Assembly: GCF_900177715.1 (NCBI RefSeq)
Contig: NZ_FXWG01000002.1
Location: 186,001-250,000, forward strand
Source of the DNA: Altererythrobacter xiamenensis
Lineage (GTDB): Bacteria > Pseudomonadota > Alphaproteobacteria > Sphingomonadales > Sphingomonadaceae
DNA: 64,000 nt
Direction: 5' to 3'
Numbering within the stretch: position 1 is the stretch's first letter; the number at the start of each line of letters is the position of its first letter. Both the position numbers and the translations under genes were made by a program. Shown piece after piece: positions 53,356 through 61,887 of the stretch. The notes below the pieces were generated by a model that ran no database searches, was not told the DNA's origin, and worked only from the letters and a program-made list of their open reading frames with translations.

Positions 53356-53877
53356 ATGACCAAGGACGAAATTCACCGCATGATCCGGGTCGACCAGGCT
53401 GGCGAGTTTGGCGCGACACGCATTTACAAGGGCCAGCTCGCGGTCATGGGCGACCGCGGTCCGCATGGGCAGGAAATCGCGCATATGGCCGAGCAGGAAG
53501 AGGGACACCGCGCCCGCTTCGATGCCCTGATGGCCGAACGCGGCGTGCGACCGACCGCTTTGCAGCCGTTCTGGTCGATCGCCGGCTATGCACTGGGCGC
53601 AGGGACCGCTCTGCTCGGCCCCGAAGCCGCGATGGCCTGTACCGCTGCGGTCGAAGAGGAAATCGACAAGCATTATTCCGAACAACTCGACCGCCTCGAA
53701 GAGAGCGGCGAGGATCCCGAGCTTGCAGCGATGGTTCACGAGTTTCGCGAAGAAGAGCGAGAGCATCGCGATGCAGCACTCGCCGCAGGGGCAGAGCGCG
53801 CGCCCGCCTATCCGCTGCTTTCTGGCGCGATCCGGCTCGGCTGCCGCGCCGCAATCAAGCTCGCCGAGCGTATTTGA
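53356..53877 (+). CDS. coq7: Demethoxyubiquinone hydroxylase Coq7
   Basis: Coq7 is a di-iron hydroxylase that adds the C6 hydroxyl to demethoxyubiquinone. The 173-aa protein has MIRVDQAGEFGATRIYKGQLAVM, HMAEQEEGHRARFDALMAERGVRPTALQPFW, AMACTAAVEEEIDKHYSEQLDRL, and FREEEREHRDAALAAGAE, which supply the Glu and His ligands (E17, E48-H51 and the later ExxH). ATG 53356 is chosen; GTG 53350 is two codons earlier. It runs parallel to dsbB and is close to it. Confidence 0.93.
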   Translation: MTKDEIHRMIRVDQAGEFGATRIYKGQLAVMGDRGPHGQEIAHMAEQEEGHRARFDALMAERGVRPTALQPFWSIAGYALGAGTALLGPEAAMACTAAVEEEIDKHYSEQLDRLEESGEDPELAAMVHEFREEEREHRDAALAAGAERAPAYPLLSGAIRLGCRAAIKLAERI

Positions 53878-53968
53878 CCGGCCTCAAGGCGCGGAACAGC
53901 GCGCTTCATATCGTGTTCAGTGCTATAAGCGCCTATACTTCGGGCACAGCTTCAACCGGGAAAAACCG

Positions 53969-54637
53969 ATGAAACGTATTCTTACCGCCGCCATTCTCGC
54001 CAGCGCCGCCTTCGCCGCGCCTGCCGCCGCTCAGGACGAGGCAGGCGACAAGGTCAACATGGTGATCGTCTATGGTGACGATGCCTGTCCGCCGCCTGCG
54101 GAAGGCGAGATCACGGTTTGTGCGCGCAAGGACGAGAATGAGCGCTTCCGCATTCCGGAAAACCTGCGCACCAGCGACAGTCCGCAGAACGTTGCCTGGG
54201 CCGAGCGGGTCGAACGCTTCGAAATGGTCGGCGATTTCGGAACGCTTTCCTGCGATCCGGCTGGTGCCGGCGGTTTCCTCGGTTGCACCCAGCAAATGAT
54301 CGATGCCGCCTATGCTGACAGGGAGGATGGCTCCGACGTACGCTTCAGCCAGCTCATCGCGGCTGCGCGTGCCGAGCGTCTTTCCACCATCGATGCCGAT
54401 GCCGCCGCCGAACAGGAGCGCGTCGAGCAGATCGAACGCGAGTATATGGAGCGGCTGGAGCGCGAGCGCGAAGCCGAGGTGCCGGGTGAAGTCGTCGCCG
54501 ATGCGCCGCCGCCGATTATCGATAGCGAAGATCGCCAGCCTCCGGCCGAACCGTCCAAGGATGTGCCCTTCGAGGATGACGATGAAGTGCAGGTACCAAT
54601 CGACGCGGCACCGCCTGCCGAAGAGCCGGGCGCCTGA
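53969..54637 (+). CDS. Secreted protein of unknown function (acidic C-terminus)
   Basis: The 222-aa protein has a signal peptide (MKRILTAAILASAAFAAPAAAQ). The mature part contains VYGDDACPPPAEGEITVCARKDENERFRIPENLR, a Cys pair typical of a small sphingomonad secreted family, then NVAWAERVERFEMVGDFGTLSCDPAGAGGFLGCTQQMI, a coiled-coil-like EQERVEQIEREYMERLEREREAEV stretch, and a Pro/Asp-rich acidic end. Four Cys could form two disulfides. I do not recognise the family by function. A longer frame to 53588 reads over the end of coq7 and is an artefact. Confidence 0.7.
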   Translation: MKRILTAAILASAAFAAPAAAQDEAGDKVNMVIVYGDDACPPPAEGEITVCARKDENERFRIPENLRTSDSPQNVAWAERVERFEMVGDFGTLSCDPAGAGGFLGCTQQMIDAAYADREDGSDVRFSQLIAAARAERLSTIDADAAAEQERVEQIEREYMERLEREREAEVPGEVVADAPPPIIDSEDRQPPAEPSKDVPFEDDDEVQVPIDAAPPAEEPGA

Positions 54638-54708
54638 GCAACAACGGATAAGGCGGTAGGCGAAAGCTCGCTTATTGCATCGGGAAACGGCGATGCTAGT
54701 GCTTCGCC

Positions 54709-55830
54709 ATGACCGAACCCATCAAGGTAATGACCGTTTTCGGCACTCGGCCAGAAGCGATCAAGCTGTTCCCGCTTGTCCACACGCTGGAGAGCGACCC
54801 ACGCTTCGTCTCGCGGGTTTGTGTATCCGCACAGCACCGTGACATGCTCGATCAGGTCCTGTCGATCGCGGGGATCGAGCCGGACCACGATCTCGACCTC
54901 ATGACGCCGGGTCAGACGCTCGACGCGCTGACGGCGCGCGCTCTGGTCGATATCGGAGCCGTGCTCGACAGCGAGAAGCCCGACTGGGTCGTCGTCCAGG
55001 GTGACACCACCACGGTGATGGCGGGCGCTATTGCGGCCTATTACCGCAAGATACCGGTTTGCCATGTCGAGGCGGGACTGCGCAGCGGCGATATCCATCA
55101 TCCATGGCCCGAAGAGGTCAATCGCCGCGTCGTGGGCACGTTCGCTGCCCTCCACTGCGCGCCGACGCAGACAGCGGCCGATGCCTTGCTCTCCGAGAAT
55201 ACCGACGCTGCAACCGTCCACGTCACCGGCAATACTGTGATCGATGCGCTGCACTGGGTGACAAAGCGGATCGAGGCCGAACCGGAACTTGCCGCCGGAT
55301 TGTCCGAGCTCGAGGAGCGCTTCGCCGGTAAGCGGATCATCGGGATGACGAGCCATCGGCGCGAGAATTTCGGCGAGGGGATGCGCGGCATTGCCGAAGC
55401 TGTGAAGCGCATTGCCGCACGCGATGACGTGGCGATCATTTTTCCCGTGCATCTCAACCCCAATGTCCGCGAGGTGATGAACGCAGAGCTTGCAGGGTTC
55501 GATAATGTCGCGCTGATCGAACCGCTCGACTATCCGCATTTTGCGCGATTGCTCGATATTTCCTATCTGATGCTGAGCGATAGCGGCGGCGTCCAGGAAG
55601 AAGCTCCGGCACTCGGCAAGCCGGTGCTGGTCATGCGCGAGACGACCGAACGACCGGAGGGAATCGAGGCGGGTACAGCCAGGCTCGTCGGGACCGATCC
55701 GAATACTATCGTTATCGAAGTCACACGTCTTCTCGATGACGAGGATGCCTATCGCGCCATGGCCCGCGCCCACAATCCCTTCGGAGACGGCGCATCGGCC
55801 CAGAGGATTGCCGATTTGCTCGCCAGCTGA
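54709..55830 (+). CDS. wecB: UDP-N-acetylglucosamine 2-epimerase (non-hydrolysing) WecB
   Basis: WecB converts UDP-GlcNAc to UDP-ManNAc. The 373-aa protein starts VMTVFGTRPEAIKLFPLVH, and has SAQHRDMLDQVL, GDTTTVMAGAIAAYY, HVEAGLRSGDIHHPWPEEVNRRVVG, SHRRENFGEGM, and SDSGGVQEEAPALGKPVLVMRETTERPEGIEAGTARLVG, which includes the conserved Asp, Glu and His of the fold. Start ATG 54709. It is followed by wecC 73 bases later, so UDP-ManNAcA synthesis is complete in two genes. This opens the polysaccharide locus. Confidence 0.95.
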   Translation: MTEPIKVMTVFGTRPEAIKLFPLVHTLESDPRFVSRVCVSAQHRDMLDQVLSIAGIEPDHDLDLMTPGQTLDALTARALVDIGAVLDSEKPDWVVVQGDTTTVMAGAIAAYYRKIPVCHVEAGLRSGDIHHPWPEEVNRRVVGTFAALHCAPTQTAADALLSENTDAATVHVTGNTVIDALHWVTKRIEAEPELAAGLSELEERFAGKRIIGMTSHRRENFGEGMRGIAEAVKRIAARDDVAIIFPVHLNPNVREVMNAELAGFDNVALIEPLDYPHFARLLDISYLMLSDSGGVQEEAPALGKPVLVMRETTERPEGIEAGTARLVGTDPNTIVIEVTRLLDDEDAYRAMARAHNPFGDGASAQRIADLLAS

Positions 55831-55903
55831 GGTGGCAGCGTTACCGATAAGTTTACCTTCTTGTCCTAGTCCCGCGCGTGATTTTCACGGCGATAGGTAA
55901 GGT

Positions 55904-57205
55904 ATGCGCGGCGATCGGAAACCGGAAGTATGTGTAGTGGGGCTGGGCTATATCGGCCTGCCGACGGCTGCAGTCATTGCCCGCGCCAATTGCCCTGTTA
56001 CCGGCATCGACGTCTCGCCAAAGGTCGTCGAAACGATCAACAAGGGCGAAATCCATATCGAGGAAGTCGATCTCGACGGACTGGTTCGCGGCGTGGTTGA
56101 TCGCGGACTGCTCAGGGCGTCGACCCAGATCGTTCCTGCCGACGTCTTCGTCATCGCCGTTCCAACGCCATTCGAGAAAGACGGGCATCATACGCCCGAC
56201 ACCTCCTATGTCATGGCGGCCGCGACCGAAATCGCAGGCGTGCTGAAGGCCGGCGACTGCATCATTCTCGAATCGACCTGCCCGGTCGGCACGACGCACA
56301 AGCTGCGCGACCACATCGCTGCGCTTCGTCCCGATCTGGCGATGCCGGGTCTGACCGAGAACACGCCCGATGTCTCGATTTCCTATTGCCCCGAGCGTGT
56401 TTTGCCGGGCCGGATCGTCGAAGAGCTTACCAATAACGATCGCTCGATCGGCGGGATCACGCCGCGCTGTGCGCGCAAGGCGCTGGCGTTTTACAAGCAG
56501 TTCGTCCGGGGAACCTGCGTCACCACCGATGCGAAGAGCGCGGAGATGACCAAGCTTGCGGAGAACGCCTTCCGCGACGTCAACATCGCCTTCGCCAACG
56601 AACTGTCGATCATCGCAGATCAAACCGGTCTCGATGTGTGGGAGATCATCCGGCTCGCCAATCGTCACCCGCGCGTGAACATCCTCTCACCGGGTCCGGG
56701 TGTCGGCGGACACTGCATTGCGGTCGACCCATGGTTCATCGTCCACGGTGCGCCCGATCATACGCCGCTGATCCGCACAGGCCGCGAAGTGAATGATGCC
56801 AAGATGCATCACGTCATTGCGCGGGCGGAGGCACTGATCGAGGACAATCCCGATCTGCGCGTCGCCTGTCTCGGTCTCGCATTCAAGGCGAATATCGACG
56901 ATTTCCGTGAGAGCCCGGCGCGCTTCGTCGCCTCGCGGCTGGTGCGGAAGTTCGGCTCGCGCGTGTCGATCGTAGAACCCTATGCGTCGGAATTGCCGAT
57001 CGAGTTCAGCGATACGGGCGCGGAATTGATCGATCTCGATGAAGCGCTGGAAGAATGCGGCATCATCATCCTGCTGGTCGATCATGACCTCTTCAAGGTC
57101 GTCCCGGCGGAAGAGCTTCGCGGGGCGCTCGTATACGACACACGCGGCGTCTGGCCGGGAGTTTCCGACGAGCGGGTACCGGAACGGCTGCGTCTCGCGG
57201 GATAG
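55904..57205 (+). CDS. wecC: UDP-N-acetyl-D-mannosamine dehydrogenase WecC
   Basis: WecC oxidises UDP-ManNAc to UDP-ManNAcA with NAD. The 433-aa protein has the NAD loop VCVVGLGYIGLPTAAVIAR, VPTPFEKDGHHTPDTSYV, ESTCPVGTTHKL, KLAENAFRDVNIAFANELSIIA, the catalytic Cys in SPGPGVGGHCIAVDPWFIV, and FKANIDDFRESPAR in the C-terminal domain. The GVGGHCIAVDPWF form is typical for WecC. Start ATG 55904. The next gene (an epimerase) is on the opposite strand, 8 bases away. It is the first of two dehydrogenases in the locus. Confidence 0.94.
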   Translation: MRGDRKPEVCVVGLGYIGLPTAAVIARANCPVTGIDVSPKVVETINKGEIHIEEVDLDGLVRGVVDRGLLRASTQIVPADVFVIAVPTPFEKDGHHTPDTSYVMAAATEIAGVLKAGDCIILESTCPVGTTHKLRDHIAALRPDLAMPGLTENTPDVSISYCPERVLPGRIVEELTNNDRSIGGITPRCARKALAFYKQFVRGTCVTTDAKSAEMTKLAENAFRDVNIAFANELSIIADQTGLDVWEIIRLANRHPRVNILSPGPGVGGHCIAVDPWFIVHGAPDHTPLIRTGREVNDAKMHHVIARAEALIEDNPDLRVACLGLAFKANIDDFRESPARFVASRLVRKFGSRVSIVEPYASELPIEFSDTGAELIDLDEALEECGIIILLVDHDLFKVVPAEELRGALVYDTRGVWPGVSDERVPERLRLAG

Positions 57206-57213
57206 GCCTGGCG

Positions 57214-58224
57214 CTACGCGTCTGAAACGCGATGGTAGCGCCTGAACCACTCGACGAAGCGGGGAAGTCCCTGCTCGACGGGGGTTGAAGGGGCGTAGCC
57301 GAGATCACGGAAGATCGCGTCGATATCCGCAAATGTACGCGGAACGTCCCCTTGTTGCATGGGGAGGAGTTCAAGCCGCGCCTTTCGCCCGCAGGCTTCC
57401 TCGATGATCTCGATCACTTTGAGAAGTTCTTCGGGACGATTGTTGCCGATATTGTAGATCGAATGGGGAGCCACGCTGCCACCGGGCTTAGTGGAGCCAT
57501 CGTCTTCGGGTGGGGAGTCGAGGCAGGCGAGAATGCCGGAAACAATGTCGTCAATGTAAGTGAAGTCGCGCTGCATGCGGCCGTGATTGAAGACAGGAAT
57601 CTGCTCGCCATTCAAGATTTTGCTGGTGAATATCCAAGGCATCATGTCGGGTCTCCCCCACGGCCCGTACACAGTGAAGAACCGTAGCCCTGTCTGAGGA
57701 ATGCGATAAAGGTGAGCATAGGTCTCGCTCATCAGCTCGTCCGACTTCTTCGTCGCGGCGTAAAGCGAATAAGGGTGATCGACCCGGTCATCCACCGCGA
57801 AAGGGATCTTCGCATTGCCGCCGTAAACCGAACTGGAACTGGCATAGACCAAATGGTCGATCTGCCTCTCCCGGGCCAGCTCAAGAATGTTGAGGTGGCC
57901 GAGGATGTTGCTCTCGATGTAGGCATGCGGGTTTTCGAGCGAGTATCTTACCCCCGGCTGCGCGCCGAGATGGACAATGCGATCGAAGTCTTTCGACCTA
58001 AGACCCTCGACGAGCAAATCATTGCGGGCAAAATCCAGCTCCTGAAAACGAAACTGCGACCCGCCATCCGTGTTTTCAACCCATCTTAGCCGATCCCTTT
58101 TCAACTCAACGGGATAATATGCGTTGAGATTGTCGATGCCCAAGACCTCATTGCCTGCCTCGACCAGGCGGGCCGCTACGGCGGAACCGATAAAGCCCGC
58201 AGCACCTGTGACCAGAATCTTCAT
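57214..58224 (-). CDS. UDP-glucuronate 4-epimerase-like SDR protein
   Basis: NAD-dependent epimerase of the extended SDR family, 336 aa from ATG 58224. Motifs: MKILVTGAAGFIGSAVAARL (GxxGxxG), NLNAYYPVELKRDRLRW (uronate-type), HLGAQPGVRYSLENPHAYIESNILGHLNILELAR, catalytic YxxxK in SLYAATKKSDELM, RFFTVYGPWGRPDMMPW, and QRDFTYIDDIVSGI. It fits the UDP-glucuronate 4-epimerase (GAE/LpsL) type that makes UDP-galacturonate. It is the only minus-strand gene in this stretch until the flippase. Substrate is inferred from the family. Confidence 0.88.
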   Translation of the reverse strand: MKILVTGAAGFIGSAVAARLVEAGNEVLGIDNLNAYYPVELKRDRLRWVENTDGGSQFRFQELDFARNDLLVEGLRSKDFDRIVHLGAQPGVRYSLENPHAYIESNILGHLNILELARERQIDHLVYASSSSVYGGNAKIPFAVDDRVDHPYSLYAATKKSDELMSETYAHLYRIPQTGLRFFTVYGPWGRPDMMPWIFTSKILNGEQIPVFNHGRMQRDFTYIDDIVSGILACLDSPPEDDGSTKPGGSVAPHSIYNIGNNRPEELLKVIEIIEEACGRKARLELLPMQQGDVPRTFADIDAIFRDLGYAPSTPVEQGLPRFVEWFRRYHRVSDA

Positions 58225-58372
58225 GTTCGTAAGCTTTAGGGAGGACCTGTCATTCGGCAAGAGGTGAGCGTTCGGATGCTCGCGATTTCCTTGCCCACTT
58301 TTTCATTACGCATTCAGGTATCTTGCTGTCTCATCTGAAAATGAGTTTATGCGTCGAGTTTGACTGAGCCTC

Positions 58373-59851
58373 ATGGGTTTTTCCTTCAGCCGTCCCGGGC
58401 GCAGGGCATTCTTCCAAGGGGCTCTGGCGGCAGGTGGGCTGGCCGTTCTGGGACCGCGTAAGGCGTTCGCTGCGATTGATGCGGACGCGGCTCTGCAGGG
58501 CAGCAATGACCTGACTGATCTGGTCAACTCGCTCGTCCAAGCTGGGGGGGGCCAGGCTCTTGTCCTTGGGCCAAGGCGCTATGTCATCAGGCCCGAAACC
58601 GAGGTTGGCAGCCTTATTATTGAAGCTCCGCAGGGAAGGGCGGTGATCGGATCGGCTGGAGGGCCCGGTCATTACCTGTTGGCGAGCAACGGCTCATCGC
58701 GTCCGCTGCCAAGACTGGCAGAAAACGTCTGTCAAGGATCCCGTTCATTGCGGTTTGTGGCCGCACACGGCCTCAGGCCGGGCGACTGGATCAGGATTTT
58801 CGATCCACGCCCCTCGTCATATTCGGCCGTCAGGAGCGAGTATCGTCAAGGCTTCAACGCGGTTGTGAGCGAGACCTTCGACAACAAAATCGTTTTGGTC
58901 GAACCGGTACCTTGTTCGCTTGACCGTAGAGCCGGGAGAGCGCTGCACATCGAACCAACCTCTCCAACCCTGCGCAATCTTTCGCTGCAGTCGGGCAGCC
59001 TGTCGGCTGCGCGTTTTACGAATACCAAGTATCTCGGTCTGCACGACATCGCGGTTGAAGCAAGTGCGCCACATGGGATTTATGTCGAGCGAAGTCTTGA
59101 TTTCGTCATTACCGGGACCAACATCCGAAATGCTGGTTCGCGCTCGGGAAGCGACTATGGCCTTGCAATCGGGAACAGCGAGAAAGGTCGAGTCCTTGAT
59201 TGCGACCTGTGGGCTAGGCGGCATGGGATTAGCGTTGGTGGGGGAGGTGCGAGCGATGCCATTCCCAACCGGTCGGTCGAGATCAAAGCTTGCGCCATAG
59301 GTAATGAACGTGACGCTTTGGTGCATGCCGCAGATATGCACGGAAATTGCGAGCGAACTTCCTTCGCAAACTGCGTGGTAACCGGCGGGGTTTCCATAGC
59401 GGGGAAAGACAATTCCATTTCAGGATGCTCAATCTCCTCGATGCGAAACGGTGTGTGCGTCGTGGGGACAGAGGTGCTCGGAGGATCGCTCAAGATAGTG
59501 GATTGCATCTTGCGCAGCTCTGCCGATGCTTCGCAGGGCTACCGCGGGATCATCGATTTCGGCGGCAACAGCATCGCTATCGGCAGGCACACCGTTGCAC
59601 CGCTTTCGATCTTGATTGCAGGACTTGAAGTTGAAGCAACCGGTCAAAGCACATCGAGCCGTGTGATCGAACTGAGAAATCGCGGGTCAGCGGTTCCAGT
59701 CGACCTTACCGTGCGAGGACTTCATGTCGAAATGGATGCTGTTGGCACTTTGGTCTCGTTACGCAACCATCAGTCGAACTCTTGGAATGGATCGATAGTG
59801 ATTTCGGGCATCACTGGCGACAAGCCGCACACACGAACTAGCGGCCATTAG
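58373..59851 (+). CDS. Tat-exported right-handed beta-helix protein
   Basis: The 492-aa protein has a twin-arginine signal (PGRRAFFQGALAAGGLAVLGPRKAFA) and then a repetitive parallel beta-helix: FTNTKYLGLHDIAVEAS, YVERSLDFVITGTNIRNAG, GNSEKGRVLDCDLWARRHGISVGG, NCVVTGGVSIAGKDNSISGCSISSM, IVDCILRSS. This pectate-lyase-like fold occurs in polysaccharide lyases and epimerases. No catalytic residues can be assigned. Its place in the locus suggests modification of or binding to the exported polysaccharide. The region looks less GC-rich than the housekeeping genes, hinting at transfer. Confidence 0.72.
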   Translation: MGFSFSRPGRRAFFQGALAAGGLAVLGPRKAFAAIDADAALQGSNDLTDLVNSLVQAGGGQALVLGPRRYVIRPETEVGSLIIEAPQGRAVIGSAGGPGHYLLASNGSSRPLPRLAENVCQGSRSLRFVAAHGLRPGDWIRIFDPRPSSYSAVRSEYRQGFNAVVSETFDNKIVLVEPVPCSLDRRAGRALHIEPTSPTLRNLSLQSGSLSAARFTNTKYLGLHDIAVEASAPHGIYVERSLDFVITGTNIRNAGSRSGSDYGLAIGNSEKGRVLDCDLWARRHGISVGGGGASDAIPNRSVEIKACAIGNERDALVHAADMHGNCERTSFANCVVTGGVSIAGKDNSISGCSISSMRNGVCVVGTEVLGGSLKIVDCILRSSADASQGYRGIIDFGGNSIAIGRHTVAPLSILIAGLEVEATGQSTSSRVIELRNRGSAVPVDLTVRGLHVEMDAVGTLVSLRNHQSNSWNGSIVISGITGDKPHTRTSGH

Positions 59852-59970
59852 TTGGGGTAGATTCAAGGTTTTGCCTTGCATCACATCCATAAGACGGTAT
59901 CGGGCGAACCCGCGCCTATTTCAATCTGGGCATCCCCCCGTTCAGCAAGCTTTACGTTCTGGAGTAAGAG

Positions 59971-60666
59971 ATGCGTATCGGCATCATCACATATGCCACC
60001 AATCACTTGAAGACAGAGCAGATTGCTATTGGTTTAAAGCAGCGCAACTACGAAAATATTTCGCTCTTCGCTCTTCCGTTCAAGCCGCGGCCCGCTCGTG
60101 AAGTCTTGTTTGCGCATCGTCCCGACATGATGGTTGGCGGCCATTCGCGAAGCGTCGCCAAGGCCATCGGGGCCGATTATCTCGAGGTCGCGAGCGCCGA
60201 AGAAATCCCGATCGAGGGCATCGAAATCTATCTCATTGGCGGGGCGGGAATCCTGCCTCCTGCATTTGTGAACAAGACGCTGGGGCGCGTCCTCAATTCT
60301 CATCCGGGAAAGATCCCGCTCGTGCGTGGTCTCGATGCCCTGAAGTGGGCTATTCTGGAGAAGCAGCCGGTCGAGAACAGCCTTCATTTCATTGACGCGG
60401 AAACCGATGCGGGCGACATGGTCGCGCAGTTTCCGACCCCTCTGTTCGCGTCGGACACGATGGAGAAGTTCGCAGCCCGTCACTACGAGATCGAGATCGA
60501 CATGATGCTCGATTTCGAGCATCACGTTGGTCAGTATCGGGCAGGAAACTTCAAGCCGGCGGAGTGCACCGTCGGCAAGGCAAGAATGCGGATGAAGCCG
60601 GAAGATCAGGCGAAATTGCCCGCCGCTTTCGAAGAATACAAAGAGCTCTACGCGATCAAAGACTGA
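59971..60666 (+). CDS. Sugar N-formyltransferase-like protein
   Basis: The 231-aa protein resembles formyltransferases of the hydroxymethyl-/formyl-transferase fold: IGIITYATNHLKTEQIAIGLKQRNY, IYLIGGAGILPPAFVNKTLGRVLNSHPGKIPLVRGLDALKWAI, NSLHFIDAETDAGDMV. The NxH, H and D catalytic positions (NSHPG, LHFIDAETDAGD) are present. Neighbouring aminotransferase and dehydrogenase genes make a 4-amino-sugar N-formylation likely, with N10-formyltetrahydrofolate as donor. ATG 59971 is used. A purine-pathway formyltransferase is less likely in this context. Confidence 0.8.
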   Translation: MRIGIITYATNHLKTEQIAIGLKQRNYENISLFALPFKPRPAREVLFAHRPDMMVGGHSRSVAKAIGADYLEVASAEEIPIEGIEIYLIGGAGILPPAFVNKTLGRVLNSHPGKIPLVRGLDALKWAILEKQPVENSLHFIDAETDAGDMVAQFPTPLFASDTMEKFAARHYEIEIDMMLDFEHHVGQYRAGNFKPAECTVGKARMRMKPEDQAKLPAAFEEYKELYAIKD

Positions 60667-60732
60667 CGTGGGTCGGCAATGGATGAGCCCGCGCCCCGTC
60701 AGCGCTAGGATCTGAAATCAAAGGAAAGACCA

Positions 60733-61854
60733 GTGAAAGTACCGTTTACCGGCCTAGAGGTGCAGAAAGATCGCCTCCGCCACCAGATTGACGCGAGAAT
60801 TTCGAAGGTTCTGGACCATGGTAAATTCATCATGGGGCCGGAAGTCGGCGAATTCGAAGCCGAATTGTCGAAGTTTTGCGGAGCGCAGCACTCGATCGGC
60901 GTCGCCAATGGAACCGATGCACTGCAGATTGCCTTGATGGCACTTGGTATCGAGGCGGGCGATCGCGTGTTTGTGCCCTCTTTTACCTACACGGCAACCG
61001 CCGAAGTGATCCTGGTACTCGGCGGGGTTCCCGTTTTCGTCGATGTTGATCCTGTAACGTTCAATATCGACGCCGACGATCTCGTCGAGAAGATTTCGCA
61101 GGTCAAAGCATCTGGCCACCGTGCGCTCTGCGTTATCGGTGTCGATCTGTTTGGCCTGCCTGCTGATTGGGAAGCCATCAACGCGATCTGCGCGGAACAT
61201 GGGCTCGCCAGCATTGCGGATTCTGCCCAGAGCTTTGGGGCCGCGCTCGCGGATGGACGCAGCGTTGGCACACTTGCCCAGATTACGACGACCAGCTTTT
61301 TCCCGGCAAAGCCGCTGGGCTGCTACGGGGATGGCGGCGCGATCTTCTCGCAGGATGAAGATCTGGCCGCGGTCATGCGCTCCATCAGGGTGCACGGATC
61401 GGGACAGCAGAAGTACGAAACCGTGCGCGTCGGTATGAACAGCCGGCTGGATACCCTGCAAGCGGCGGTCTTGCTCAGCAAGATCGAAGTCTTCGGCGAA
61501 GAGATCCGTCGCCGCAACGAGCTGGCTGACTACTATTCGGCTGCGCTCGGCGACGTGTGTGAAGTGCCGCAGAAGCCTGCTGGCGTTACTTCTGCATGGG
61601 CGCAATACACCATCCGCTCTAGCGAAAGGGATGCGCTTCAGCAGCACCTCAATAACGAGGGAATTCCTACCGCGATCTACTATCCGCTGCCGATGCATCT
61701 GCAAAAAGCCTATGCGCAATTCGGCGACGGCGAAGGTAGTCTGATGCAGAGCGAGAACGCGTCTCGCGAGGTGCTTAGCCTCCCCATGAATCCCTATTGG
61801 GCGACGCAAGAGGCCGACATGGTCATTGCAGCCGTTAAATCCTTTCTGGCCTGA
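60733..61854 (+). CDS. DegT/DnrJ/EryC1/StrS sugar aminotransferase
   Basis: A PLP enzyme that adds an amino group to a keto nucleotide sugar. The 373-aa protein has KFIMGPEVGEFEAELSKFCGAQHSIGVANGTDALQIALMALG, VFVPSFTYTATAEVILVLGGVPVFVDVD, ADSAQSFGA, the PLP lysine in TTSFFPAKPLGCYGDGGAI, RVHGSGQQKYETVRVGMNSRLDTLQAAVLL, and IPTAIYYPLPMHLQKAYAQFG. GTG 60733 has AAAGGAAAG before it. It follows the formyltransferase by 66 bases and precedes the dehydrogenase by 33, suggesting an amino-sugar operon. Confidence 0.92.
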   Translation: MKVPFTGLEVQKDRLRHQIDARISKVLDHGKFIMGPEVGEFEAELSKFCGAQHSIGVANGTDALQIALMALGIEAGDRVFVPSFTYTATAEVILVLGGVPVFVDVDPVTFNIDADDLVEKISQVKASGHRALCVIGVDLFGLPADWEAINAICAEHGLASIADSAQSFGAALADGRSVGTLAQITTTSFFPAKPLGCYGDGGAIFSQDEDLAAVMRSIRVHGSGQQKYETVRVGMNSRLDTLQAAVLLSKIEVFGEEIRRRNELADYYSAALGDVCEVPQKPAGVTSAWAQYTIRSSERDALQQHLNNEGIPTAIYYPLPMHLQKAYAQFGDGEGSLMQSENASREVLSLPMNPYWATQEADMVIAAVKSFLA

Positions 61855-61887
61855 CGCCAGCAACACAACGAGATCTGAAGACTGATC

